IMG/VR virus record: IMGVR_UViG_3300023109_000042
Span: 1 to 44,539 of that record
Source: a virus
Direction: 5' to 3' (one strand)
Length of the DNA stretch: 44,539 bases
The translations under genes were made by a program, and so were the position numbers. Shown here in pieces: positions 1-7,868 of this stretch. The notes under the pieces were generated by a model. The model was given only the letters and a program-made list of their open reading frames with translations, ran no database searches and was not told the DNA's origin. How positions within the stretch are numbered: position 1 is the stretch's first letter; the number at the start of each line of letters is the position of its first letter.

Positions 1-399
1 ATGATTAGTATCACGCAACCCGTCTACACTGAATATAACTGCGCCTTTGTTATTAATAACATGAGCAAGCTCTGACCACCATTCAACACTCTTTGCTCCG
101 GCGTTGGTATTCATACTTAACCACATTGTAGGATTATGTAGTCTAAAGTATTTGAATATATCAAGTGTGTCTCTTGCAACAATAGGATCGCCTAAGTTAC
201 CACACATATACATAGTACCTAACTGTTTTATAAATTCAGGCTCAAATATACGTTTGCAATCTTCTAGTGTAAGCTCACTAAGATCGATATGAGGATTTAG
301 TCCTTCGCCACTCATATTACGATCACACATAGGACAGTTGGCTTGACAATTCTGTGTGTTTTCTAAATGAATTGTTTTTATATCATAATAACTATACAT
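1..399 (-). CDS. Radical SAM protein without twitch domain, 3' part outside the window
   Basis: The frame is open from an ATG at 399 to the left window edge (133 codons), so the C-terminus is missing. A CxxxCxxC motif (C18, C22, C25, read NCQANCPMC) is the [4Fe-4S] cluster site of the radical SAM superfamily. It is followed by GNLGDP at about 67-72, in the place of the usual GGEP SAM-binding motif, and by FSVDG near residue 126, typical of the barrel. The cluster motif lies at the very N-terminus, so this protein lacks the N-terminal cysteine-rich twitch domain of the five radical SAM proteins at 4053-10264 and belongs to a different subfamily. The ATG overlaps the end of the upstream gene by 8 nt and has AAGG 7 nt before it. 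The substrate is unknown. Superfamily assignment is firm; function is not. Confidence 0.85.
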   Translation of the reverse strand, partial: MYSYYDIKTIHLENTQNCQANCPMCDRNMSGEGLNPHIDLSELTLEDCKRIFEPEFIKQLGTMYMCGNLGDPIVARDTLDIFKYFRLHNPTMWLSMNTNAGAKSVEWWSELAHVINNKGAVIFSVDGLRDTNH

Positions 400-910
400 G
401 ATCTAACCTTGAATAATATGTTTGTAAATTTGACATTAGATTTATTTGTGCCATGTAGTATTTTTCTGTGTATTCTAAATTATTAACAAATACATACGAT
501 TCAGGATCAATTATTCGAACTTTTCCATCTGTTGTTAAAACCATATTTGCTAATTGTAAGTCACAATTTACAAAAAATTTATTATCTTCTAATTTCTTTG
601 ATGCTTCTATTGCTTGACTCCAACTATCATTAACTGTTGTAATAATATCGCAAATTACATTTTTGTTTATTAAATGATAATATTCTTTTCGTTTTAATAT
701 GTTTTCAATATTATTAACAATATCTAATCTTTCCATAGTATATGTTTCGTGATCAACTAATTCAAAAACCTTTACAAGTGCAGGATTAATATCTGATAAT
801 TGTTTATAGTGTAAAATCCATTGCTCACCGATTTCTTGCCATTCGATATTTCTAACTTTTTTAATTACTATATCATCTTTAAATGTTATAACTGATTGTT
901 CTTCTATCAT
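392..910 (-). CDS. Minimal protein-kinase-like / aminoglycoside-phosphotransferase-like protein
   Basis: This 172-residue protein reads like a compressed kinase fold. VIKK (K17/K18) is in the place of the beta-3 lysine. NPALVKVFELVD (about 42-53) resembles the alpha-C/beta-4 stretch of kinases, and TMERLD (58-63) resembles the hinge. NCDLQLAN (115-122) matches the catalytic loop HxDxxxxN with D117 and N122 kept and His replaced by Asn. IIDPE (133-137) is in the place of the metal-binding DFG/IDF motif. Known kinases are about 250-300 residues, so most of the C-lobe after the metal-binding motif is absent. It starts with an ATGA overlap with the upstream 74-residue gene. It may phosphorylate a sugar or protein in the tailoring island, or be a degenerate binding protein. 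The motif match is seen; activity is inferred. Confidence 0.55.
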   Translation of the reverse strand: MIEEQSVITFKDDIVIKKVRNIEWQEIGEQWILHYKQLSDINPALVKVFELVDHETYTMERLDIVNNIENILKRKEYYHLINKNVICDIITTVNDSWSQAIEASKKLEDNKFFVNCDLQLANMVLTTDGKVRIIDPESYVFVNNLEYTEKYYMAQINLMSNLQTYYSRLDHV

Positions 911-1131
911 TCTGCTAATACCAATTTTATATCTTTGCCAGGCCCTACTTTACTAGGCAAATCTCCATATTGGGTTATATACCATTCTATTACAGCACAA
1001 TACCAATTTTGACTGTTATGGTGTGCTAGTTTATTAAACTGATGTATATTATTATTTGTTGCTTCCATAGTACTTAATGCTCTTGCGCTTTCTATTTGCA
1101 ATTCTCTAAGTGACAATTTTTCTAAATTCAT
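907..1131 (-). CDS. Small protein of unknown function (74 aa)
   Basis: The gene lies between the kinase-like gene and the GT10-like gene and overlaps both by 4 nt (ATGA type), which argues that it is translated as part of the operon. The protein is soluble-looking. It has a helical, charged N-terminal half (LEKLSLRELQIESARAL) followed by an Asn/His-rich middle and a Trp/Tyr patch (NWYCAVIEWYITQYG). It has a single cysteine, no signal peptide, no membrane segment and no motif that I recognise. It is not obviously a RiPP precursor, because it lacks a leader/core division or a residue-rich core. It could be a small adaptor or carrier subunit for a neighbouring enzyme. Confidence 0.6.
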   Translation of the reverse strand: MNLEKLSLRELQIESARALSTMEATNNNIHQFNKLAHHNSQNWYCAVIEWYITQYGDLPSKVGPGKDIKLVLAE

Positions 1132-1988
1132 TTTAAATACTCTATCATTTCTTTGTCAAGATAAATCATATCTTTTAAATTTTCTAATTGATCCTCAAAT
1201 ATTTTTAAATCTTTTAAATTATCATTATACAACTGTCTAGCAACTTTTTTATTATTTTTTACTATTATAACATCGATCGATGTATTAATCAATCTAATTA
1301 TCTCGTTAATATACAAATCAAATCTATTATCAACATTTTCATCAAAACTTAAATCACAATCAAAGGTAAATCCGTACTCTATTAATTTTTTGTACATACC
1401 CGGATAACCGTAATTAAGAAAAGGTTTTCCACTTAATAATGGTCTAAATGTTTTTTCTGATATAAACAAATACGGAACACCTGATATACTACATGTTTCT
1501 ATTTGGAATTCATACAAACTACGATACCATTCTTTTGGCAGTGTTTTTTTAACATGATAGTGAGAAGTAACATCTTTCTCAGAAGGCAAAGATATATTTG
1601 GCCACAAACTATATACGCCCTGATTTAGCACCTCAGCAGATTTTAACCTAGATATTAATTTAGATCTAGTTGTACTAGCTGCTCCATTCATTGTTATGAA
1701 TTTATAAGAGTTATTAGGAACATAATCTACTAAAGGACGTCCGTACATCCAAAACAAAGGAAAATTAATTATATTATCCGATGCAGCAGATATACTTGAA
1801 CAGTATATTTTAGAATTATTAATTACCGAAGAATTAATATTATGTCGCACAGTTAATTCTTCTAATGGTTCTGCTGAAATATCTATATAATTGTTTATTT
1901 CAAAAAACCTATCAAATAAATCTTGCCTATCTATAAACTTTTTATGTATGCAACAACTATGTAAATTAAGCTCACGTAGTGTTTTCAT
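1128..1988 (-). CDS. Putative glycosyltransferase, GT10/fucosyltransferase-like C-terminus
   Basis: The 286-residue protein has SEKTFRPLLSGKPFL (177-191) followed by GFTFD (206-210). This pattern resembles the nucleotide-sugar-binding segment of GT10 fucosyltransferases (SEK.(F/Y)..LL.G..P) and is shared by many unnamed marine-phage proteins. An earlier FITMNGAASTTRSKL stretch (about 98-111) also fits that phage family, where an N..xR pattern precedes the nucleotide-binding half. There is no signal peptide or membrane helix, so it should act in the host cytoplasm. The ATG overlaps the upstream oxygenase-like gene by 17 nt and has AGGA 8 nt before it. Donor and acceptor are unknown. An alternative is a non-catalytic member of the same fold. 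Confidence 0.5.
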   Translation of the reverse strand: MKTLRELNLHSCCIHKKFIDRQDLFDRFFEINNYIDISAEPLEELTVRHNINSSVINNSKIYCSSISAASDNIINFPLFWMYGRPLVDYVPNNSYKFITMNGAASTTRSKLISRLKSAEVLNQGVYSLWPNISLPSEKDVTSHYHVKKTLPKEWYRSLYEFQIETCSISGVPYLFISEKTFRPLLSGKPFLNYGYPGMYKKLIEYGFTFDCDLSFDENVDNRFDLYINEIIRLINTSIDVIIVKNNKKVARQLYNDNLKDLKIFEDQLENLKDMIYLDKEMIEYLK

Positions 1989-2517
1989 TTAAAAATCCTG
2001 ATACTTGTAAAGTATATTTGTTATTCATTCCAGCATTTGCACTTAAATGCAAATGATTACTATCCCAAACAAATCCCTGGTTTGCTTTCCAGTGTGTGCT
2101 ACTATGCCAATCGTTGTTTATTTGATATTGTAAAAAATGTCCAACTTTCCAGTCTTCTAAATAAATGTTTGCACGTACTTTGCGTCTAGTATCATTTGGA
2201 AACCTTTTGTTAATTTGAAAAAAAGTATCTCTATGTATAGGTATACTATTACCAGGTGGTTGTAATATAGTACTTACCGTTACAACTTCCATCCGTAATT
2301 GATTTCCTAAATCTTTAAAATCAACTTGTTTTTCGTTCCACCAAAGTTGCCGTATCAAAGTATTACCGATATCATAGCTATCTGGAAATCCGCCATAGCT
2401 TTCATGTAAATCTTTAAGCTCATGTACTTGATGAGATATACAACTACCACTATGTACATTATAATCTGCACTGAGAAAAATATCAGTATTATAGTCAAGT
2501 GTTATTTCGTAAATCAT
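1972..2517 (-). CDS. 2-oxoglutarate/Fe(II)-dependent oxygenase-like protein (Asp/Asn hydroxylase type)
   Basis: The 181-residue protein fits a double-stranded beta-helix oxygenase. PPGNSIPIHRD (87-97) supplies the HxD iron ligands H95 and D97. HLSANAG (157-163) supplies the distal His (H157) in an H...N arrangement as in aspartyl/asparaginyl beta-hydroxylases. K167, in KYTLQ, sits where an Arg normally binds 2-oxoglutarate, so the co-substrate contact may be altered. The length is close to that of compact phage members. It follows the methyltransferase gene by 2 nt and overlaps the GT10-like gene. The likely role is hydroxylation of a protein side chain or a small molecule in the same pathway. 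The substrate cannot be read from the sequence. Confidence 0.6.
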   Translation of the reverse strand: MIYEITLDYNTDIFLSADYNVHSGSCISHQVHELKDLHESYGGFPDSYDIGNTLIRQLWWNEKQVDFKDLGNQLRMEVVTVSTILQPPGNSIPIHRDTFFQINKRFPNDTRRKVRANIYLEDWKVGHFLQYQINNDWHSSTHWKANQGFVWDSNHLHLSANAGMNNKYTLQVSGFLNENTT

Positions 2518-2519
2518 TT

Positions 2520-3365
2520 TTACTTATATCCAATTTTCATAAACCTTGAGTATTTTTCTAATTGTAATTCTCCTAGATAAAGACAATTATTCATAGGTAT
2601 AGATAAACTAAATTCCTCAGCATCTTTTGCACAATTTACATGTTCTTCTACTTCATAATAGTTATTGCTTTGTAACACCACTAATTTACCATTTGGAATT
2701 TTTGCATACCAGTTGGCAAAGTGTTCTATATGCTCGCAACTGGTATTAATAACTGTATCAGGAGAATCTGTAATAGGATAACTCATTCTATTATTTTTGT
2801 TAGACCAATACTGCCATGTATGTTCATTATAATTTATATCTTGTATATCTTCTACTAATGCTTTAAATTTCCATTGATTTGCAAACCAAGGTTTATTGAA
2901 GGTCTCGGCTATATCAACAGTTGTCTCGTCAATGTCAAAACTACGAATTTTATCTACCTTAATACCGCTTTCAAATATCATAGTAGCAAGAGTACCATAC
3001 CATCCTGCACACAAAAATACTGTACCAAGTTCTACATCTATTTTTTTTAATTGTTCAATTAACCATAGTTTGCTTTGTAATTGCCCTCTACTAAAACAAT
3101 CATTGTCAATATCAATATGATTTACAAAAAAACTTTTAAAAGCTGCAATAAATTGGGTATCAATTTGTTCATTTAATAACAGCCATAACTTCCAAGTATT
3201 ATCTTCCATTATTAATTTGCGTAAATCTTCTTTGTTTTTGTCAGTAACTAAACGTAATATACTAGACAAATCTTTATCAATATAAGATCTACGTAAGTCT
3301 GCAAGCTTACTTTTAGTAGGATACATTAATTCAAATCTATCTAATAACTCAAATGTTTGTAGCAT
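2520..3365 (-). CDS. Class I SAM-dependent methyltransferase
   Basis: A Rossmann-type motif I (TVFLCAGWYGT, about 115-125) is followed by an acidic strand end (SFDID, 142-146), the normal adenosyl-methionine site. NTSCEHIEHF further on resembles the motif IV region. About 110 residues of mainly helical N-terminal extension precede the core. I place the start at 3365 and not at the upstream ATG at 3395, because AGGAG lies 7 nt before 3365 while the upstream ATG has no ribosome binding site. This gives 281 residues and a 17-nt overlap with the preceding glycosyltransferase-like gene. The target is unknown; a sugar, peptide or small metabolite handled by the neighbouring enzymes is plausible. 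Confidence 0.7.
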   Translation of the reverse strand: MLQTFELLDRFELMYPTKSKLADLRRSYIDKDLSSILRLVTDKNKEDLRKLIMEDNTWKLWLLLNEQIDTQFIAAFKSFFVNHIDIDNDCFSRGQLQSKLWLIEQLKKIDVELGTVFLCAGWYGTLATMIFESGIKVDKIRSFDIDETTVDIAETFNKPWFANQWKFKALVEDIQDINYNEHTWQYWSNKNNRMSYPITDSPDTVINTSCEHIEHFANWYAKIPNGKLVVLQSNNYYEVEEHVNCAKDAEEFSLSIPMNNCLYLGELQLEKYSRFMKIGYK

Positions 3366-4032
3366 CAAACTGCTCCTGCAACCAATCAAAGTCATTTATT
3401 CTACGCAAGTCATCAGGCGATTGTGAGTGTTTTTCACCGTATTTTGTGCCTTGAATAGCACCCTGGATAGCATACTCTCCAAAGTCTCTATCAGAGCCTA
3501 CCGTAGTCCAAATTTTAAGTCTTTCATTTGTTTCGTCATCTTTTTGTCTATCAATTACTTTTGCACTTAATTTAGCACACTCTCTAAAAGCACTTTTCCA
3601 TGTTTCAAAAGGTGATATATTATATTGTGTAATATTAGATATCTCAGGCATTGGTTTAAACTTATCTGTAATACTAGTTGTCATATCAGGCTTACTGGTA
3701 TCCATGTCAATTGTTGCCTGACGTGGAAATAATTTTATGCCACCGTACCCATACACAAGATCATTAATAGGATTTTGACTTCTCCATACATGCACATGAT
3801 CTAACTGATGCTCCGGGACTTCATAATTAAAATCAAAATCATCTACAATTCTTGCATCTGCATCTACAATCCAAAACATTTTTGTAAAGCATTTTTTAGC
3901 CGCGGCAATATGTGCTTGATGTATTCCTTTTACACCATGCACACGCTTTGCAGTTGGAAAATCTTCTTTTAATCTTTTCCAGTTCTGTTCAGCATTAATT
4001 TCTTTATAACTTATATAAACTATATCATACAT
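3349..4032 (-). CDS. DxD glycosyltransferase-like protein, paralogue of 10264-11181
   Basis: The 227-residue protein starts with a Rossmann-like strand (DIVYISYKEINAEQNW). It has RVHGVKG at about 30-36 and VDADAR with a DxD (D57, D59), the metal and nucleotide-sugar site of GT-A enzymes. The gene at 10264-11181 repeats the same order (DIIYLSYDEPNAEKNY, RVHGVEG, VDADN), so the two are paralogues and they bracket the five radical SAM genes. Later shared segments include GYGGIKLFPR and a W.aaFRE motif. The ATG at 4032 has no clear Shine-Dalgarno sequence, and a perfect sigma70-type promoter ends 5 nt upstream, so its message could be leaderless. Donor and acceptor are unknown. Confidence 0.65.
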   Translation of the reverse strand: MYDIVYISYKEINAEQNWKRLKEDFPTAKRVHGVKGIHQAHIAAAKKCFTKMFWIVDADARIVDDFDFNYEVPEHQLDHVHVWRSQNPINDLVYGYGGIKLFPRQATIDMDTSKPDMTTSITDKFKPMPEISNITQYNISPFETWKSAFRECAKLSAKVIDRQKDDETNERLKIWTTVGSDRDFGEYAIQGAIQGTKYGEKHSQSPDDLRRINDFDWLQEQFDATNI

Positions 4033-4037
4033 ACTTT

Positions 4038-4066
4038 ATTATACTTTATTTTTTATTGTTTGTCAA
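4038..4066 (-). promoter_or_regulatory. Sigma70-type consensus promoter inside the tailoring island
   Basis: On the minus strand TTGACA (4061-4066) and TATAAT (4038-4043) are separated by exactly 17 nt, a perfect match to the host vegetative promoter consensus. The -35 box overlaps the last codons of the upstream radical SAM gene and the -10 box lies in the 20-nt gap. The predicted start of transcription (about 4031-4032) falls on the ATG of the downstream gene. It would allow separate expression of the genes from 4032 leftwards. Confidence 0.6.
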
Positions 4067-5279
4067 GATATAACCACGGTAGGTATTTTTTTGTATCTTG
4101 TTTTCTATAATTGTCTTGTTTTTCAACATGAGCTTTAAACTGTTCTATCTCCATTTTAGGTTTTGTAGTTTCCATTAAATTAATACATGCAATGAGTTGG
4201 TTATAAAGATATGTGTTTCGATCATTTTTCATTTTATCTGCATGTTTAAGTATTTGATTCTTAAGTTTTTGTTTATGTTTCTTTCTTAATATACTTGTAC
4301 AAGAATGCGACGGACTATATGGCCAAATAAAATACGGAATAGTTCTAAAATTCTCTATATGCGAAAACTGATTAAAGTATTTTAATATATCTACAAATCC
4401 ATGAATTCCGTAAGTTTGAAATACAGTGTGTATTTCAACTTCATAAGTAGGATGATTTTCAATCAATTCTATTAACTTCCTAAAGTTCCTATCAACAACA
4501 CTCCATTTGCCTGGATACCTTACATATTCGTATAAATCTCCTACAGCATCTATACTTATATGCATACGTACCATTTTAAATTTAGACAATCTGTCAAAAA
4601 ATTTCTTAGGCATAATAGTTAAATTTGTATGAAACGTAAATATAATATTTTTGCTTAAATCATTATTATGTAAGTAATCGCAAAATTCTAAAAAATCATT
4701 GTTTAGTAAAGGTTCGCCGCCTGTTACTAGTAATTCTGTAACAGTAGCCGATATTTTATCTAATGTTATTTTTAAATTTTTGTAAGACCATTTATTATTA
4801 TCAAGAGGCTCAAAAAATTTATACAAATCATTGTATTCTGTTTCAAGCTGATTTGATGCCCAAGGACCGCACATTTTACATTGTAGATTGCATTTATTGC
4901 TCCAAGACAAATCTAGACTTTCTACTGATAAATTAATAATTTCTCCAGTTTCTAAATCTGTATTATCAGTAAATTTTTCAACTTCAAAAGATTGCAAAAC
5001 ACCATTACGAACACTTGTTCCATTTTTATCTTCTATAGAATAACATGCACTACATATATTAGGCCTATCTCCATTTAACATTTGTTTGCGTATATTTTTA
5101 TAAAAATCTTGATTAAAATAATCTTTAATATTTTTTATTTCATCGATGTATATAGGATTACCGTCTGAATCTAGTATATCACCACTAGTACTAGTATTAC
5201 AACAGATTCTCATTCTGCCGTCAGTATGTGTGCTAAAATGTGTCCAGGGATATGGACAAATAACATCTTTAGAATTCAT
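4053..5279 (-). CDS. Twitch-domain radical SAM protein
   Basis: The 408-residue protein has an N-terminal cysteine module with C8 (CPYPWTH), C26-C27 (RICCN) and C76/C79 (CSACY). This fits the twitch/SPASM-like auxiliary [4Fe-4S] site of N-terminal-twitch radical SAM proteins. The catalytic cluster motif CNLQCKMC follows (C130, C134, C137), with TGGEPLL after it. A barrel strand (MHISIDAVGDLYEYVR) and a C-terminal tail (KQDNYRKQDTKKYLP) match those of its four neighbours. Such enzymes usually modify peptides or proteins by radical chemistry. GGAG lies 8 nt before the ATG, which overlaps the preceding stop by 4 nt (ATGA). It is the last gene of the tandem array. The substrate is unknown. Confidence 0.9.
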   Translation of the reverse strand: MNSKDVICPYPWTHFSTHTDGRMRICCNTSTSGDILDSDGNPIYIDEIKNIKDYFNQDFYKNIRKQMLNGDRPNICSACYSIEDKNGTSVRNGVLQSFEVEKFTDNTDLETGEIINLSVESLDLSWSNKCNLQCKMCGPWASNQLETEYNDLYKFFEPLDNNKWSYKNLKITLDKISATVTELLVTGGEPLLNNDFLEFCDYLHNNDLSKNIIFTFHTNLTIMPKKFFDRLSKFKMVRMHISIDAVGDLYEYVRYPGKWSVVDRNFRKLIELIENHPTYEVEIHTVFQTYGIHGFVDILKYFNQFSHIENFRTIPYFIWPYSPSHSCTSILRKKHKQKLKNQILKHADKMKNDRNTYLYNQLIACINLMETTKPKMEIEQFKAHVEKQDNYRKQDTKKYLPWLYLDKQ

Positions 5280-6616
5280 AAATCTAACTCCGGTATATAT
5301 TGTTTATGATCAATTTTTCTAAAATTATCTAATACTTTTATTCTATTTTTAAAACTTTCAAAGTGCTTTTCATTACGAGGAGTTTGTATTTCGTGTATTA
5401 CTAGATCTATTTTATGAACAATTTCAGGAAACTCTTTAAGTATCAATGAGTTTTTCTTATATTCTTCTAATCTATCTATTGCAAGTATTTTATTTCTTTC
5501 AGAAAGATTATTTACTGCCTGTCCTTCTGGAAAGTAAAGTAAGTTTATGTTATAAGGCCATTCTTTGAAATACGGATATTCTGTACTTTGTTCTTCTATC
5601 CAATATAACAAATCAGTTAAATTTAATACGTTTAATAAATTTACTGTGATATTAGTTGTTAATTTAACATTATTAGCACTTAAATATGATTTTGCTTTTT
5701 TATAATTAGTCGAAAGTGCCGACCACTTACTAGGAAATCTACAATATTCTTGAACTTTTTCCGTACCGTCAATACTAGCAATGAGTTCAAACTTTTTAAA
5801 ATGTGGCATAAAATCTAGAAAACTCTGATGTATGTTTGTTAAATTAGTAGCAACATGTACGTTAATATTTTGACTTAACCCATTATCAACTGCATATTGT
5901 AGTGCTTTGCTTACCCAAGGCATTAACGGTGGTTCGCCTCCGGCAAAACTTAATGTTTCTATGCCAGGTAATATTTTACAGAAACTATTCCATATGTTTT
6001 CGTCATCACTCCAGTCTGGAACATCTATTCCTGCAAAATCTTTGTTGTTTTCTATTATGCCAGGCTTGTCTGATATCTTTTCAAATCTTCCTGTATTAAC
6101 TTCAATTCCGCCATGTGTTTTTGCAAGTGCTTTTAATTCTTTTGCTATCTGACTGCTATCATAACTGTTGCACATTACACATTTTAAGTTACATAAGTTG
6201 TTAGGTTTTAGTTCTAATCTCTTTGGAGTCTTATCAGAGTGTCCGTTGTTATCTAATATATCGCTCACTCTGTTTAACACTTCTCTGTTATTTTTATATT
6301 CATTAACAGACCGTTGTCTCATACTTGCAATGCCATCTCTATAACAAATGTCACATGCAGATAATTTTTCACCTTTATGCATTTTAGTTCTAATATCTTT
6401 TAAACTATTGCTATTCCAAACTTCTTCAAATGTATTGCCGTGAGATATAACAAACTGATCATCAACGCCGCTGTCAAGTTCTGGTTTTAATGTATCAGCG
6501 TAATAGCAGCAAGGTTTTACATGTCCTGCAGGATTAGTGCTTAGTTCTAAAAAAGGATAAAAACAAAAAGTATCACTTTCGATTATTTCTTTACGTAACT
6601 TATCTACCTTATCCAT
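5276..6616 (-). CDS. Twitch-domain radical SAM protein
   Basis: I start this gene at 6616 because GGAG lies 7 nt upstream and the protein then begins MDKVDKLRKE. A longer frame to 6685 has 23 additional residues that read as overlap with the upstream gene. In the 446-residue form the twitch cysteines are C18 (FCFYPF), C36-C37 (KPCCYY) and C88/C91 (CDICY). The radical SAM cluster is C142, C146, C149 (CNLKCVMC) and FAGGEPPL is the SAM-binding motif. SIDGTEKVQEYCRFPSKW is a segment common to the set. It is the longest member, with an insertion of about 30 residues after the cluster (GGIEVNTGRFEKISDKPG). It overlaps the upstream gene by 8 nt and the downstream one by 4 nt. Confidence 0.9.
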   Translation of the reverse strand: MDKVDKLRKEIIESDTFCFYPFLELSTNPAGHVKPCCYYADTLKPELDSGVDDQFVISHGNTFEEVWNSNSLKDIRTKMHKGEKLSACDICYRDGIASMRQRSVNEYKNNREVLNRVSDILDNNGHSDKTPKRLELKPNNLCNLKCVMCNSYDSSQIAKELKALAKTHGGIEVNTGRFEKISDKPGIIENNKDFAGIDVPDWSDDENIWNSFCKILPGIETLSFAGGEPPLMPWVSKALQYAVDNGLSQNINVHVATNLTNIHQSFLDFMPHFKKFELIASIDGTEKVQEYCRFPSKWSALSTNYKKAKSYLSANNVKLTTNITVNLLNVLNLTDLLYWIEEQSTEYPYFKEWPYNINLLYFPEGQAVNNLSERNKILAIDRLEEYKKNSLILKEFPEIVHKIDLVIHEIQTPRNEKHFESFKNRIKVLDNFRKIDHKQYIPELDL

Positions 6617-7868
6617 TATATTGCTCCAATATATTGTGAAACTCTGGAAATGTATCTTGAAAACTTGTGTTTCGAATCTTATCAAGACCTTGAATATAAT
6701 CTAGGTATTGCGGATATAACTCCGACAAGTCTTCTTGATACATAAAATCTATTTGATGAGAAATCTTTTCATTCCATTGTTTGTTGTCGGGCAATTTTAA
6801 GCTAGCCCATTTGTCTTTTATTTTATCTTTTATTTCTTTAGGAAACATTTGCGTACAAAGATATCTCGGCCAATGTACTGTTCCTGCATGGAATAATCCA
6901 TTATGGTGTCTTATACCTATTTTTTTAAAGTTTTGTTCAAGTAACGATGTAGCAAAGTCTGGAATATAAAATATATTCATTGCATGTACTGTGCAAAGTA
7001 TTTTTACTTCAATATTATCAGGTGTATTATCTAATGTATTTAGATTTTCTTGTATAACATTCCAGTCAGCCGGATATCTCACATAATCATGATGCTTGCC
7101 CCAGGCATCCATACTAATCATTAGTTCTACATATCCAAACTCTTTCCAAAGTTCTAATACTTCTTCTGGCAATACTGTACCGTTTGTATGATATCTTAGA
7201 TTAATATGCTTACTATGTCCTGTCTCTACAAGTTTTCGTAGCATTCTATGATGTTCTTTTATAAGCAGAGGTTCGCCACCGGCAAAAATCATATGACGTA
7301 TGTTTGCAAACATAGGCTCAAAGTCTTGCCATAGTTTTTCTTTTTTGTACCATTCGAACTTTGTAGTATCAATTTCTAGTTTGTGCTTCCAATCCCACTT
7401 TGCATCTGACTTTAATTCTTCTGCTAGTTTTTTAGCAGGATTTAACCACATACTGCTGTCTTGAGGCCTACACATCACACATTGTAGATTACAAGTATTG
7501 CCTAATCTAAAGTCTAGTGTTACTAAATCTTCTTCGAGTGTGCCGTCTTCTTGTGTAGCTTCAACTAAACTGTTGATTTTATCCTCGCCTAGTTCTCGTT
7601 TCCATAATGTATTTTCATTAATACGATGACTGCGGATGCCTGCTGATTCTTCTTTATAGCAGTGTTCGCATGCCATGACTTTTTGTCCAGACAACATCTT
7701 TTTTCGAGCATCTTTCCAATGTTCGCTGTTCCATATTTCACTTACTGTTTGATCGTTTAAGTTATGCTTATAACTGTTCTTAGCAACACAGCATAGTAAG
7801 GCACTGCCGTCAGTCCATGTAGCCATGTGTGTCCAAGGTAAAACGCAAAATGTTTTCGATTCAGTCAT
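6609..7868 (-). CDS. Twitch-domain radical SAM protein
   Basis: The 419-residue protein has all the family marks: twitch cysteines C8 (FCVLPWTH), C26-C27 (LLCCVAK) and C67/C70 (CEHCY); cluster C126, C130, C133 (CNLQCVMC); FAGGEPLL; and a SMDAWGKHHDYVRYP segment in the barrel. An EIWNSEHWKDARKKML segment between the twitch cysteines recurs in the neighbours as (V/E).WNS..(F/W)K..R..ML.G and is typical of N-terminal-twitch radical SAM proteins. The C-terminus has LDKIRNTSFQDTFPE, which is shared with the proteins encoded at 7861 and 8975. It begins ATGACTGA and overlaps the preceding stop by 8 nt. It probably acts in the cytoplasm; substrate unknown. Confidence 0.9.
   Translation of the reverse strand: MTESKTFCVLPWTHMATWTDGSALLCCVAKNSYKHNLNDQTVSEIWNSEHWKDARKKMLSGQKVMACEHCYKEESAGIRSHRINENTLWKRELGEDKINSLVEATQEDGTLEEDLVTLDFRLGNTCNLQCVMCRPQDSSMWLNPAKKLAEELKSDAKWDWKHKLEIDTTKFEWYKKEKLWQDFEPMFANIRHMIFAGGEPLLIKEHHRMLRKLVETGHSKHINLRYHTNGTVLPEEVLELWKEFGYVELMISMDAWGKHHDYVRYPADWNVIQENLNTLDNTPDNIEVKILCTVHAMNIFYIPDFATSLLEQNFKKIGIRHHNGLFHAGTVHWPRYLCTQMFPKEIKDKIKDKWASLKLPDNKQWNEKISHQIDFMYQEDLSELYPQYLDYIQGLDKIRNTSFQDTFPEFHNILEQYNG

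Noticed and set aside
907-1131. RiPP precursor for the radical SAM enzymes
   Set aside because: The protein has one Cys, no GG-type cleavage site and no residue-rich core. A substrate role cannot be ruled out but is not supported.
1130-1158. TTGACA-17-TAAAAT on the minus strand near the start of the 74-residue gene
   Set aside because: Both boxes lie in coding sequence, and transcription would begin inside the gene that it should serve. Likely chance in AT-rich DNA.
3366-3395. Longer start of the methyltransferase gene (MTLIGCRSSL...)
   Set aside because: There is no ribosome binding site before 3395, while AGGAG stands 7 nt before the ATG at 3365.
6617-6685. Longer start of the second-last radical SAM gene (MIRFETQV...)
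   Set aside because: The additional residues lie wholly in the end of the upstream gene, have no family match, and the ATG at 6616 has GGAG 7 nt upstream.
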